A DNA stretch of 64,000 nt from Colius striatus. Lineage: Eukaryota; Chordata; Aves; Coliiformes; Coliidae. The stretch lies in the NCBI RefSeq assembly GCF_028858725.1, contig NC_084762.1, positions 9,247,374-9,311,373 of the forward strand, written 5' to 3'. This document shows, one piece after another, positions 13,201 to 27,000 of this stretch; positions within the stretch are counted from its first letter, which is position 1; every line of letters begins with the position of its first letter. A program made the translations under genes and the position numbers. Under the pieces are notes generated by a model. That model saw only the letters and a program-made list of their open reading frames with translations. It searched no databases and had not been told where the DNA came from.

Positions 13201-13902
13201 GATAACCAGGCCTTAGGCTGCATGGAGGCATATCTCCAGTACTTCTTGGTTTCCCCTTCCCAAAAGAGTTCCCACATTGTCTTACACCTCTCCAAACGAT
13301 GCAGAAGGAAAGTTAAGGTAGTGGATGAAACTCTCCTGCTGAGTGTGGAGCTCATCTGCCCAGATAAAGGAAGGTACTGTCCAGGATCACAAGCACAGTA
13401 CACATGAAAAGGCACCTGAGCACACAGTCTTCAGCATTGTGCCTACTGTGATGAGGTCTTTAGCAAATAATTCACATTCACCAGCTGCATCAGCTGATGT
13501 CACTCTTCCTGCCTTCAGCCATTAGTTGCTTCAAGCTTGTTTAACCACACTAACAATATGCAAAAAAGGTTCTGATTTATAGGGCTATCTTCTCGCTATG
13601 GACATTTTAAAGCTCATTACCACCCAAAGAAGGTGGCTACAAGCGAGATAATAACTTCAGCTCATGAATGTTGTTACTAAAGCTCTGTATGCTGATGAGG
13701 TGGGCTTCTGCATTTAGAAGCCAAATCAAAAGCAGGCCCAGGTCAACCAGCATGTGCTACATTGCTGCCCTCTCCACATCTCATATAGTGATGCTATTAA
13801 CATCTCTTTAACCACACCAGATGACAGTACTGAAAGGAGATCAGAAGGGAAAAAAATGGCATTTGTGAGTGGGCAACAAATCTAAAAGCTGTGGCAGTTC
13901 AC

Positions 13903-13945
13903 TGGGAGGCTAGAGAAGGTCTCTTCCAACCTCTCTCATTCTGTG
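13903..13945 (+). mobile_element. Possible short CR1 3' tail
   Basis: GGTCTCTTCCAACCTCTCTC followed by ATTCTGTGA resembles the plus-sense CR1 3' end. Very short, so uncertain. Confidence 0.35.
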
Positions 13946-14025
13946 ACAGACAGGCTGTTGTTTCCTTCAAAGTTACATAGAGTTTCTGATTACTGGATTC
14001 GGGTCCAGCTTGTTATTTCATAACA

Positions 14026-14225
14026 TCACAGAATGGTGGGGGTTGGAAGGGACTTTTAGAGATCATCCAGTCTAACCCCCTGCTAAAGCAGGTTCCCCTT
14101 GACCAAGGGGCACAGTAACACACCCAGGTGGGTTTGGAAACCTCCAGAGGAGACTCCATACTCTCCCTGGGCAGCCTGTGCCAGGGCTCCCTCACCTGAA
14201 GAGTAAAGATGTTTATTCTCATGTC
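14026..14225 (-). mobile_element. CR1 LINE 3' fragment
   Basis: Reads CACAGAATGGTGGGGGTTGG, then the standard CR1 tail with several small deletions, to GCCAGGGCTCCCTCACCTGA and about 30 bp beyond. More diverged than the copy at 4413. Confidence 0.9.
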
Positions 14226-15892
14226 AAATAGAGCTTCCTGTGAGGGGAAGCTGGACGTAGGTCCAGAGTGAACAGTGTTGTGAAAGCAGAGAGCAGCAGG
14301 GACGCTGTCCTGCAGGGGCCTCCTGGCATTGTTTGCCAGACTGGCATCACAACTCGTGACGGCGTTTGCCAAAACACCCACCGTGACCCCACTCGCTGGA
14401 GATCAGTTTTCTCTTGTGGTCCTGGGTGCTGAGTGCCACGGCCATGGCCATGGCAGCTGAAATGGGCAGTGGGACTGGCCCCAAGTCCTGGCCATGTCTC
14501 ACCATCAGGCAGAACCACAATCACCCGGATGAATCAAGTTGAGGTGGTCTTTACCACAGTGCAGTCTTCCCTTGCATGTGTTGCCTCATTCCCTCTCTTA
14601 CCTGCTTACCTCAGGGACAATTTTCCCTGATCAAAATGTTTCATCACTCAGGTGTTGTTCTCAACAAGAACTGACACCCAAGAGCTCCAGCAGCAGGCTG
14701 CAGCCTTCAACAGATCTTCCCACTGCATGTGCCACCCACGTGCCTGGGTTGGAAGCAGAGGGGGGATTTCCTTTGCGAGCCCCTTAGCTCCATGCAATAT
14801 CATCAGGACTCCCCTGGGGCTGCAGCAGAGAGTGCTTTCCCTCTCAGGCAGACACTCTGCAGTTTAAGGGGCTGGGATGGAAGCTGGATTTGGGTGAAAG
14901 CGGCCAAGGTAGAGCACAGAAGCTCTTACACCCCTGATAAGCTGGGCTGAGCTGCTGCTTCAGGCAGCTGGCTGACATTCACTGTGTGGTGACTGACTTC
15001 TAGGGACAGTTTACCTCTGTGTGAGAAATGGTTTTGCATTTCACTAGCTGCTTTACAGACCACTGCACTACAAAAAGTAAGTCTATCCTGTCCTTTTGTT
15101 GCTACTGTGGGCTATGCTTGACATGAAAGCAATCTGTGTGTTTGCTACTGGATTTCTGTGAGGCTGGTGTGCCCCCTCTAAAGTTTTACACCTGTGGTCA
15201 AGGCTGTGACAAATTCTTGGATGTAAGAAGGCAAGTTCTGCCTCCCAGCAAGGCACTGAACTCAGCTATAGAGAAAGTAAGCAATGGTTTGTCCCTTTTG
15301 AAGCCATTCTGAAAGTATTGGCTTCTTGCAAAGATGAGTAATTGCTGTAACTGAATGGATAGGTGATATTGGTGGAAGTAAGCTTAGAGATTGGCACCTG
15401 AGGGACTGATCCAATGGCTAAATCAACAGGGATTCCCTGAATTCCAGTCTTCAAATGCAGGACTTATGTAGACAACAGACAGCAGGAAGAGAAGAGCAAT
15501 CAGGTGATGGCACATCCTTTGTTAACCAAACGTATTGAGCAACTAAATCCTGTGTGTAAGTAACACATGTTACGTTTTTCCAGCCTCAAAGATCAGTTGC
15601 AGTTGGAGCTCTTCCAAAAAGCTAAGCTTTTGGGGAGAATACCGCCAAGATTTGCATGGCCCTCTAAGCTGTAGAAGAGGCCATGGTCCTTACTGCAAGA
15701 TTTTTCCTGATGTCTGCACACATTTACCTCTTTCATCTGCAGCTGTACTCCAGCCAGGGCACATCAGATAGAAGGGTGAACAGGTGTGCAAGAACACCAA
15801 GGCTTTTTGCAATATCATAGCAAAAAAAAACCCAGCAAAAGTCTCATGAGGACTACAAAACAAGAGAAACAAAGAAGGTAAAGAGGAACTAA
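14226..15892. other. Intergenic, locally GC-richer stretch
   Basis: From about 14270 to 14900 the base composition is richer in GC than the surroundings, with overlapping frames on both strands. None resembles a known protein and none is framed by convincing splice sites. The rest is AT-rich and plain. Confidence 0.5.
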
Positions 15893-15985
15893 ATCATAGA
15901 ATGGTAGGGGTTGGAAGGGACCTTTAGAGATCATCTAGTCCAATCCCCCTGCAGGAGCAGGGTCACCTAGATCAGGTCATCAAAT
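15893..15985 (-). mobile_element. CR1 LINE 3' fragment
   Basis: AATCATAGAATGGTAGGGGT to CACCTAGATCAGGTCA: only the last ~90 bp of a copy closely similar to those at 4413 and 43511. Confidence 0.92.
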
Positions 15986-18900
15986 ACATCTACTTGAAAA
16001 CTAGTCACTAATTCCACAGCTGGAAAATGCTGAAGTGACTGCAGTTCATATCTTTCTGCAGCACTTGGTTACAGGAATAGCTCACTGCCTCTTCAATGGA
16101 CTTTCAGAACATTAAGCAACTGCTCTGTAAACGTTATCCTCTAAAGATCCACTGTGACTCGTTTCTTGCAGGTTGCAAACCTTACACATTCAGTATGCAG
16201 GGGGCTTGGACTGCACCAAAACTCCTCCCCTTATCATACCACTTTTTCCTTTTCCTCTAAACCCTCTAAGCTGTGCTGCAGATTTCATTTTTTGCTCTGA
16301 TAGCCATGAGAGGTGCTGATAAGCAACTAATGAATTAAACCAGGGAAGATAAAGATGTGTGTGCTCCTGAGAATATTCTCAAGAGATTCCCTTTGAGATA
16401 GTATCCATGAGGAATGACTGCCTTGGTCATAGAGAGCTCAGAAGCATCCCTCACGTAATTGGTACACAATAAAACACAGAGAAGCAAAGATTTATGAAAG
16501 GTGCAAGGTCTTAGCAAGAATGGAATGCTAATGAGGGAAGGCAGGCCATAAAATGCTCTTGTAATGCTGCTTTTAAACAGAAACACAGAAGGGGATCTGA
16601 TCAAGTCTAGTGAGACAACCACTGCCTTTTAATGTTCTTGTGGTATTTTTTCATGTGAAGGTTTGAAAGATCTATGGGAAAACTATTTCTAAGAGCTACT
16701 GACCACGTGGGCAGGTGAGGCACAGTTAAGCTGGATGCTCCTGACATGAGATTTCCTGCTTGTGTATGACCTTCAGTCCTAGGCAGGGTGATTTCTTGCA
16801 CTTGTCCCTGGACATCAACCAACCCAGCCAGTTGAAACGGGATTATTTCCTCACAGTCAATGAGCCAGTGAAACATTGCACAAAATAACAGAGAGGATTT
16901 CTTTATTCTCCCTGCTTGAATGATTTGCTGGTAATAGCTGCAGCTGTCACAGACAGGCATATAAAGGGGCTTGGAAGCTCAAGAGCCTGCGTGCTGGAAT
17001 GCCTTTGCTTCAGCAACACAAACTGCAGGAAGAAAAACCTGACAAAAGTTATTTTGCAATCAGATTTCCTTTAGTTGTTTGCTAGAGTTACCAAGGGGCT
17101 TCTTTTACTTGGAGTTCAATCTCCTATCAGGGCTGCTGTCAAGAAATAAAACATAGATTTAGGGCTACAGAGTACTGGGAGCTAGTAGCCAACTTGAGGT
17201 ACTCTAGAAACAAGAGGATACAAGCAGCAGCAAAACAAGTGCACAGTGCAACAGTACCTAACCATGGGGAAGAACAGGTGGATTCCCAAACTATACAGTG
17301 TTTGGTAACCTCTTAAGTCTAGGTGATGTTGCAGTTGAGACATGGCAAACATTTGAGGTGGGCTCACTGCAGTTTCTGTCACTGATTTCCTGTAGGCACA
17401 ACCCTGAATGACTGAGGTAGGCACGTACAGCTTTGTCTGTAATCCTGCCCAAAGCACCTCAGCTACTCTCAATGGCTGTGCTGGGATTGCTTATTGGAGT
17501 TATGCCACAGAAAAGGAAAAAAAATGAATGGGACCAAAAGATAGAGTCACTTAAAATCCACCTTCAAAGGCATCTGGCTGATTTCTATATTTAACTGTCT
17601 AATCACAGGGAATTTGAACAGATGGCTTTATTAAGAGGTCAGCACCCTCCTGCAGGCACTTACACATTCACACCACTTCTGGTCAGTTATCTGGAAAGCA
17701 CCTGCTCTCAGGAAAGGACTCTTAGCTTCAGATTACCACTGAAGATAGAGCCTGGGGCAAGGTGAGGTGTTGCATTAGATCCTGTCGATTGGCTCCTTGC
17801 AAGAGAATTGTGTGGCCACAATGGAGCAGCCTCATCATCTCTTTGTGCTCTGTAACTGGCTACAGGACTAAGCCATGATTGTTCTGCTCCTCCTCTTTCC
17901 TACAAAATGCTATTTTCTGTCAGGAACTGTGTCACAGGAAGAACCACAGTGACTTAAGTTTGTCCTTGATTCACATGATTCCATCATGTGGATGAAAACA
18001 ACAGTCCAGGTTTATCCTTAGTCTACAGCCAGTTTAAGGTTACTTCAGTTGGTATTGCTTAACACTTAGTGGAAAAGAACCTTGAAACAATTCTTCTGCT
18101 GGGTTTTGAAATCATGAACTTATCAGTATAGTTTAGTTGAAATATGGCAACATGAATGGCAGGACTTGGTGAATTACCACTATGGCAAGGAATTAAGTAA
18201 ACTGAATGACATTGGTGTATGTCTGCACCCATGAAATATGGCAGAAAATACCTGGATTGTGGAACACTTCACTAAATATTGAATCAAGAGTTTGAGTGCA
18301 CATAACATGAGCAAGCACACAGGTTCCATACCTGTTCAGGCCTCCGTGGTGATTAGTGCAGAACTGTGCAAGACCAAAGGCAGATCTCGCCCAGAAAAGC
18401 CAGATTGTTGTCATGTCTGTAAAGAGCCAAAACTGAAGGGTGGAAAGCTACCCAGGCCAGAAAAAAAAGAGAGAGCCAACATATCTACAGATGACTGTAT
18501 AAACCTTTGGAACTCATGAACAGGCATTGGCACAGACAGGAAACTGTTTTTCCATGGTGGGACCTGGTTGAGGTGATGCAAGACAACCTGGCCTTGAGAT
18601 TTCCAAGCACGCCCCCTGGAACCACAACCAACAGAGGAAACAGAGGCAAGGCCACCACACAGGGGCCTCACCTGGTACTTGTATGTGCTGCAGAGGCTGA
18701 AATCCCTTCTGGAGGACTGCAGCCCACATGCCACAGGGTGTATGATCAGAAAGATTCCTCTTTCCTTCCCAGGTCAGTGGAACGTGTCCAGCTGAGTGCC
18801 AGCCTGTCCTGCAGCACTCTCCTTAGCCTCTTGAGGTGCCTGGTTTACCCATTTGCTCTAGAAATGCAACCTCTGTTGGTCTGGTGACTATTCACCGGGC

Positions 18901-21900
18901 CATTTGGTTTTGTGAAGTTCTAGCTGCATCTTCCAGGCATGCTTTAATGATTACATTTTTAAAAGTTCTCATGAAGCTGGCAGAAGAAAGAAGGTTGTGT
19001 TCCAAGGAGAAATTACCTTGCTACAAGTCTCATTTTGTAAAACATTAGGTTATTCTTTGTGGCCTTTAGAGCTCATAAGAAACGCAAAGACTTTCTCTTT
19101 TTCCCCTCTAACCAAGAGCATTTGCAGCTGCTAATTCTGTTACCCAGGTTATTGACTGTCAGTAATCCCCATCCAGACCTGTTTCCTGAAGATCCTTCTA
19201 GAAAGGAATGTTTAAGCTATTTGGTCATCTGCTGATGTGAACATGCACTTCTTCTGGGTCCTGGTACGTGTTCACTTCTATTAACAGGGTGCAGGAAGAG
19301 CAAAGCTCTTACTTCTACACCCAAGGTTAGAGAGTTTAGCACTGTAAATTGTCAGCCAAGATTAAAAAGTTGAAAAAAATACATCCACTAAGTGGGAAGC
19401 AAATAAGATTGCAGTGCTAGTGTGACAAATGCCAGAAAACAGGTCTTGATGTTAGGCAACTCTTTTCTTGCATCAGAGAACTGTACAAAGACATAAATGC
19501 TTGTCTGGTAATGGCATTATTTAAAAACCTGTTTAATGATCCCTTTTTGCTTTTGGGAGGAATCACAGAACTTTGCATGGAGAAGTGCTGAACACTTTTA
19601 GAGGAGAGGGAATCTGACTCCTTTCCTGGCTGAGCTACCATTTCTTACTCTGCTTGTAGCCTGGTACCATAGACACGTGAAGAAATCCTTCACAAAACTG
19701 GCTACAGGCCTCCAGTGACTGCTTCTATTGCTCCTGCAGTGCCTGGCTGCTGCATCTGATGCAGGGTAGTCTGGGATGTGATGGGAGACACAACAGAAAC
19801 TCCCTCTGGGTCTGATTCCTGAAAAGAGATAGTTTAGCTTGCTCTGACACATCAGTGATCAGCTGGTCATCTTAGCTATCCAGGCTCTGCTATTAGTATG
19901 GCAGTCACTTGGATTAAAACAATTAACCACTAAGATTCAGAGCTTTTGAGATCTATTTTTAATTTCCAGTCAGATGTGCCCTAAAGCTTATCTCTAACCT
20001 CTCATCTATTACAGGTCATAATAGTACAAACCCCCTTGGGTCTCTGCAATGTGGTTTTCCACCAGCAGCTGTATGCAGATAGTGTGGAGGAAGATGACCA
20101 AATGCCTGAGCAGGTGAAACCCATTAGCACAGGATGCCTCAGTTTTAATAGATCAAAAATAACTCTTTAAAGTTGTAGCAAAGATTCTCTCACTCAGATG
20201 CCCCCCAAGCATCAAATGTTAGCTGGGCAATGATCCAACTCCTTTATGTTTCAGGTCCTCTACCTTGTAGATACTGATTAGGGATCAATAATACACATTC
20301 TTAAAGGGAGAGCTCATTTGAAATACATCTTTACTTGGTGGCTTGCAGCTTCAGTGTAATAAGCTGTCAGGAAGTTTTACATATCTGTATCCACCACTTT
20401 ACATCCCATATGCTTCCCTCTCTTTCCTAGCCACTCCTTTCCAGAGAAAATGGGCACATGTTTTCCCCTCTTAGTACTACTTGGGTTGCTTTTAGATAAT
20501 TTCAGAGTTTAAAACAGAAAAACTACTTCCAAAAGTACAAAGCTGATGGAGTACATCTGCCCTCTCAATTCCTTCACTTTGCTGATTCATTCTGCAATGC
20601 CCGATGCAGAGCTGAGACCACATCAACATCCAGCTACTCCTGGACAGACAGGCAGGCAGAACCCCAACCTTGTTCAAAACAGGACACCTTTTCTACACTT
20701 CCTCCCAGCCTCTCCTACTATGGATGAGCCAGCTTGAGAAGGGATCATTTCCTCCTGTGGAAACAGCACACCCACCGAACTGTCATCCCAGGAGTACCCA
20801 CTGTAGCCAGAGACTGTCTCAAACTTACTTGGTTGCCTCTAGACTTTGCTTTCTTTTAATGTTATCGTTAAGAGCCAGAAGATGCAAGGTCAGAGCAGGA
20901 AAGCACTAGTGCAAGGCTACACAGCTGGAAACATAGCTCCTTGATGGGAAACATCCTCATTTGGAATTCCTTCAGAAAAGAAAAGACTGTTCTCAGCTGT
21001 CCTTTCAGCTAGAGAGGTTAAAGACTGAACTGTAACACTATGGAGTCTGTTAAATAAAAATACTCTCAGGTGTTCTGACATAGCTGGAGGTACCCCCAAG
21101 TTGTGCAGATGGTAGGACTGTTGTTGAATACTGCAGACAATGCATACTTGCTCTAGCTACCCATTGCTAGCAGTGCTCTCCCCAGAATTCACAAAGGTAG
21201 CAGTAGCAATTAATCTCACAGAAGGCTAGTGCTAATCTTAGCTCATGTTAGTGCTGAGCGTTGCCTTCTCACCCTACTGGTGTTGAGCATGAAGTACTCT
21301 GACCAGACTTCGTGGATTTTCACAGTACACACAATCCTGGGAAAAGCCTTCCCATGCCCTCTGCTGGCATCCCCAGGCACTCATCTCCAGATTAGTTAAA
21401 CCTCTTCCTTTAAAATACCAGCAGCTTTCCATACCTCCCGTCTTCTTCCCCTGGCTGAAGTGCAGTAAGAGGTACAGGACAGAATGACAGGTGCATGAGA
21501 GACAAATTACCTCCTCCAGGTTCCCCGTGATTTGCCAGACGACCAATTGTCAGTTTTGCTTACTTGCATTTCTTTCTGAACTGGACAGGTCAGGAAATTC
21601 TGGCAATGGCCATCTTGTTGGAAGCAGCAGGCTTCTTTGAACAAGTTTGCACAGAGAGCAGGAGTTTCCTCTGGTTGCATTTCATGTTGAGGAGAGCAGC
21701 AAACTCCACACACCTTCAGCCTGAATCTTATGGACCCAAAGTCACTTACATCAAATTGATTATCTCCTTGTGGTTTTGCCTTCACTGTCAAGACTCCTTT
21801 AACACCTACCTGTAAAACTTCAGCAACTGTACTAGGTTATGCTCAGGACTCTTCCAGGATAATTGTCCTGACCTTAATCTAAGATTTGGATATTCCACAA

Positions 21901-23660
21901 GTGTTTTCCAAAAGCTCCAGACTGAACAGTGCTCTGATGCTGATTGCTGAAGTCAGGCTTCAAGTTAAGATGCTGCTCAAATGAACAACCCTTCTATTTC
22001 TACATGTTTGTGGCATTTCATTTTGCTCTATGTGTAGTGAAAATTTGTCTATAGGTGTAAAATGCTTTTTTAGAAATTAGAAATGCTAATTTCTAACTTC
22101 AAAGAGAAAGATATGAAGAGTTCCCAAGGGCCAGATGCTGATGCTTGACAAATACAAGCAGGATATGTCCTCAATGCTAGAAATCCATACCATAATTGCA
22201 AATTGTGCCAGGTTACAAGTGCAGTAAAAGATATGATGTCTTAGGATTTACATAGCTGAGACTGGATCTCTTACTTCTAACTTTGAAAGCAAAGTCCAAT
22301 AACCCAGAGCAAACCCTTTAGAACAAATTCACATGTGAGCTAGATGCAGCTACACGATGGCAGTAACTCTGCCTTGCCAGGAAAAAGGAGGTGCTCATTT
22401 ATCAATCCAACTTTAGTTTAAGATTTTGGATGTGAACACAGCCTTTCTTCAAGATTCTCTCCTCTTCAGTTTTCCCTTCACTCAAATCTGTGCCTTTTTT
22501 AGTCACTTGACTTAATAAATGCTGTGTCAAATCTATAGCCTGCATTACTGATCAAGTCCTAGCTTCTCAGTAAAAGCAGGGCCAGCAAAAAACTTCCAAG
22601 GCATCAGAACTTACTAAAACAAAGGGGGAAAAAAAGCAGAACATCACAAACAAATCCACAAAACAGAAACAAGACAGCATGTACATCCATTGTGAAATGA
22701 TCACTTTGCTAAGAGTCTCATAAATATGTTGCTTTTGCACAAGTGCTGATATGCCAACAGTACTACTTGTGCACTGACTGCTTTACGGAGACTTCAGTGC
22801 ATTTAGAGGACCTGTCCAAATACACTGTTAATTGAAAAAGTCCTCCCCCCAATCCCCAGTGATGTTATGCACATGTCGTTCACAGGAAGAAAACTTACAT
22901 TACAACCATGCCAATGAAAGCCACTACCAGGGAATCCAGAGTAACCCTAAAACGCAGAAGTGCTACTTGCCTTTACCTATCTGCAGCTGCCTCCACACTG
23001 AACTGATGAGCAAACAAACAGCAGTTTTCCTGTGGCAATACAGTCACTGTTGCCTCAGCTCTTTAACAACCTGCCTGTGACCTGTCTTGGGTCACCTTCC
23101 ATCAGCAAGATCCCATGACACACCAGTACTAAACAGGAACAGCAGGAGCTGCCATCAATAGTAACTTCAGAATTGTAATTGGGAAATCTCTAACAGATCA
23201 TCAGAAATCTTGACTCAAGTTCATCTAAATGTTCCAATGATTTTGAGCAGCTTTGAGGTAATTCATTAAATTCAACATACACCAACTGCACTGTAAATTG
23301 TTAATGCAGCCCTGAGCTGGAGTGTTGTGTACAGTCAGGTTCTGAGGACAATATTCATCCTGGAGTTATGTTTTCCATCAGTGCATTTCTTCAATTATCA
23401 CAACCTTTCCAGAATCTCTACTCTCAAACTTTCACCTCAGTAGTGACAGCTAGAAGCCCAAAACACCCAGGTAACTTATGTCTGGCACCACAAATGAAAA
23501 CCTTCAACACACTCCACCTCAGGCTCTTAGACATCAGACCTCCTCCCAGCCTCAACCACCATGCAGAATGTGAAACTGAAGATACTCAGACAAATGGCAA
23601 TGTCACATGCCCCACCGAAATGGATTGCACAGAGATGGGCAGCAAGACTATGTGTGCATC
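15986..23660. other. Intergenic DNA downstream of ZNF622, no gene seen
   Basis: No gene or recognisable repeat. The longest open frame, 18507-18887 on the plus strand, has no known domain, and the same stretch is open on the other strand too. In human and other vertebrates the next gene on this side is MARCHF11, which may lie beyond the left edge. Confidence 0.55.
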
Positions 23661-23902
23661 TTTATTCATAGCCTTGACTATTTAGACACATATTCCATTT
23701 AAGATACTTTATTTAAGTTAGGCCAACCATCATTTCACTGAAGAGACAAGCTCCCTGCTCTTCTCCTCACAGACAGCATGGCGCAGCAGCACATACATCC
23801 TCATCTGATAGGTACCAAGTCCATTTCCATAACAGAATCCTTGACCCAGAAACCATTAAATCTCCCTTCCCAAAACCTGTTGTGTTCAGCTCCCTTGGGG
23901 GC
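23661..23902 (-). terminator. ZNF622: ZNF622 3' UTR with two poly(A) signals
   Basis: Downstream of the stop, the minus strand carries AATAAA at 23713-23708 and again at 23666-23661. Either could end the transcript, giving a short 3' UTR of roughly 200-260 nt. The choice between them cannot be made from sequence. Confidence 0.6.
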
Positions 23903-24030
23903 TCAGAATCTGACTTGTGCCCGGAAATGCATCTGCTTTGTGGCGTTGTTACTCATTCCTGTCTTGAGCATCCACTTGGACTTCATCCTCTGCAGGTACT
24001 GCATATCACGCTGCTGAGCAGAGGCTGACC
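23903..24030 (-). CDS. ZNF622: ZNF622 last coding exon with stop
   Basis: 128 nt including the stop at 23905-23903. The acceptor is CCGTGAAG|GGTCAG. The frame gives [20 protein letters not shown] and then the family C-terminus through [11 protein letters not shown]. The first ten residues are the least conserved, but the phase (one base carried over from the previous exon) supports this acceptor over the AG six bases downstream, which would break the frame. Confidence 0.93.
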
Positions 24031-27000
24031 CTTCACGGACAGAGGAGGAAGAGAGAGAGGGATAAATGTCTGTAAGCTTTCTTATTATGGATATGCACAC
24101 CAGCTAATCTGTCCATTTACATCAGCAGTTAGCTATATATGTTTCTTTCCACTTTTCTCTTGGGAAAGGCCAGTGCTCCCTGTGAATATCCGTGACAATG
24201 ATTAATGCAACAGGCTGTTTTGCATTCCAGTGCGAGATCCTCTTATTTCAAAGGTAGATATAGATGACATTGCTACTCCCCAGCTGAAAACTCTTCCAGA
24301 CATAGATCATATTGCTACTCCTCAACTGGAAAACTATTCTGTCAAAACACGCTTTGTTACAACAGTGGTTTGGACAGACAGAAACCAACGAATCTTACCA
24401 AGTCACCAAATATCAGAAGCGTGCATGCCAGTGGACTGAAGGGCTCTCACAGAAGCTGCAAGGAATTTTAGACACAACTTCCTGCAACTTATCCTTCTTG
24501 CATGTCAGGAAGGAAAGATAATTGAGTGGAAGACAAACTTCTGCGTCAAACCCCATGCAACTGTGAAATAAACTCAACCAATTGACTGCAGAGTGATGAC
24601 ATTCTAGAACTTTCCTCCTCTGCAGAAACCTCCCTTGGTCACTTACCTGTCTGACTTGTCCAGCCCAGAGCTCTGTACTGCTGCAACACACGACCCACTG
24701 CTTTCTTATTTCTCACAACAGCCACCGTTCTCGACAGCCCAAAGCGTTGTCTGTAGTATCTCATTAAGGAGCGGTGCCCCACTCTTGCACCTGTTCAGAG
24801 GAGGAGACATCTTATTATGCAGAATGTAGCTTCTGAAATGCAATATTCAAGCATCTTGTGAAAACTGTGGAAAACTGTGTTGAGAGATGCCTTTAAAAGG
24901 CCCAGAACCTTAAAAACCTTTAGGACTATTAGGGACTCAATGGAATGACCGTAAGAGCTGCTGTACTGCACTCTACCATGAAGGAAAAAACCACACCAGA
25001 GAATGCTGTTGTTCAAGAAGGCCTTAGCTCAGGTAACAAATAGGCAGCTATCAGAAAAGGAGATTTTCCTTAGGGGAAGGAGCAGAAAAGCAATGCTGCT
25101 TCAAGTAACCAGGGGAGTGACCCACTGACACTCGGGAAATCTTCTGTAACTGCAGAGTTGGCAGCACTTTTCAGAATGAAGGGCAGAGGTTCCTTCATCC
25201 AAAAAGCACCAAAACAAAAGAAAGCAAACAAGAGTGCCAAATGCTATATGAGGCAAGAGTAAGGTTGTTTAAATAATTTTACTGAACTAGTTACCAGTTG
25301 ATTCTCTGCAAAAAAACTACATCAGATAATCTAAGTTATAGATTGCCTAAGTAGCACTACATGAAGATACCAGTTCTATGATACCATGAGAGTCACATAT
25401 TAATGAAGAGGTAAAGTGGGCAAAGAAATCCTCTGCCTCAGCCCACATATACATGAGGAAGTTGAAGAAGTTGAACTACTAGGTAATGAAAATAATGGAA
25501 GGTAAAGAAAGGCCCCAAAGACACTTAAGATGCAAAACTACCTTCTCTCTTGCCAAAGGAAAACAATAATGATCTATGCTGCAGGCAACAGCAAGTGCAG
25601 CTATGAGAAATGCAGAGAAAGTACAGGATCATAGGATGGTAGTAACACAAATCCTATGCCTACCTGAAGGAAGGATCAGCTCCATGGTGTCATCATCATA
25701 ATCCAACTCTCTCTCTGCTGGGCGCTCTCCAGGCACCTCCACATCCTCCCCATCCTTGTGATCAGGGTAACTGCTCCTGTGGAAAAGCAGCAGTTCAGGG
25801 TTTATATGTGGTGAGCAGCCACAGCTATCCAAACCCATCACACAAAAGAACTGCCATGCGTAGCTACAGCAAGCCACAAAGACTGACATGTTTCACCTGC
25901 CTTGGTCTGAGAGTTCTTCCCAGTAGCACCCTGTCCTGAACAGAGGCTGAGGACAAGGACTACCCTTCCTCCACTCAGTTCTGTAACTCCCCACAGCTTT
26001 GCTGCTGCACACTGAACAGTGACTGCTGGTGACAAATCCCCACTGTGCAGCCCAGATACCCGACCACTGCTCCAAGGAGCTTCACTACTTCCTCTGTCAC
26101 CATTAACAAGAGGTAGTCCTGACTAAGATGAACCCAGCTTAGGGTAAGTTACAGGAAGTTCAACAAGAGGCCTCTGAATCGCAGCAGTCCTGTTTAACTC
26201 CAGCTACTTTAAAAATCAACCCACAGTAGGTATTAAGCCCCTAAAAGATAACAGAAGAGACGGTTATCCCCTTTCATGGTCTTTGCTGCTGCACTGAAAT
26301 CTAAGCTCCATAATAGCAAACACATGAATCAGAACTCCAAATACATTTTCATGAAGGACTGGTATTAGGGGTCATAGGAGAGGAGAACCTGGCAAAGCAT
26401 CAAAATTTGGTCCTGTTTCTGTCTCTAAGAATGGATAATAGTTTCTGATGTCATATTCAACTGTCCTTTTGTCTGCCCTCATCTGTGCTCCACTCCAAGG
26501 AAAGTGTCCTCACCTAAAATCATAGAAGTCTGCAAATTCCAGGGCAGCATCTCCATCTGTAAATAGTTTGCAGTGGCTTTTATCATTCATGTGAGCCTGT
26601 ACTGCTTCTGTAGAGTAGAAGGATTTCCCTTTTTCATTGCACCAGATGCAGATTTTCCCAACGCCAATCTTCTCTCCTGCAGAAAACTTTGACACTTATT
26701 GGTGTGAACGGACCCTCCCTAGTCAATAGTGAACATTTCTGTCATGTAGGCTTCCCAGCTTGCAGGCAGAGAGGCCAAGGAAGAGCCTTCAGCCCTTCAT
26801 TTCCAGAAAAGCCCTGCTGTTCCTGTGCCTTGACCATATGGCTTCATCAGGTACAAGTCTGTGCATTTAAAGATTCCTTATGACAAGATCCTGCTTGACT
26901 AACCCGATCTCCTTCTACAACAGTGACCTGCTTAGTGGGTGAGGGAAAGGCTGGGGATGTTGTCTATCTGGACTTCGGTAAGGTCTTTGAAACGGTCTCC

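Noticed and set aside
18507-18887. 126-codon plus-strand open frame
   Set aside because: No known domain, no splice context, and the same stretch is open on the opposite strand in two frames; most likely chance in a GC-richer patch.
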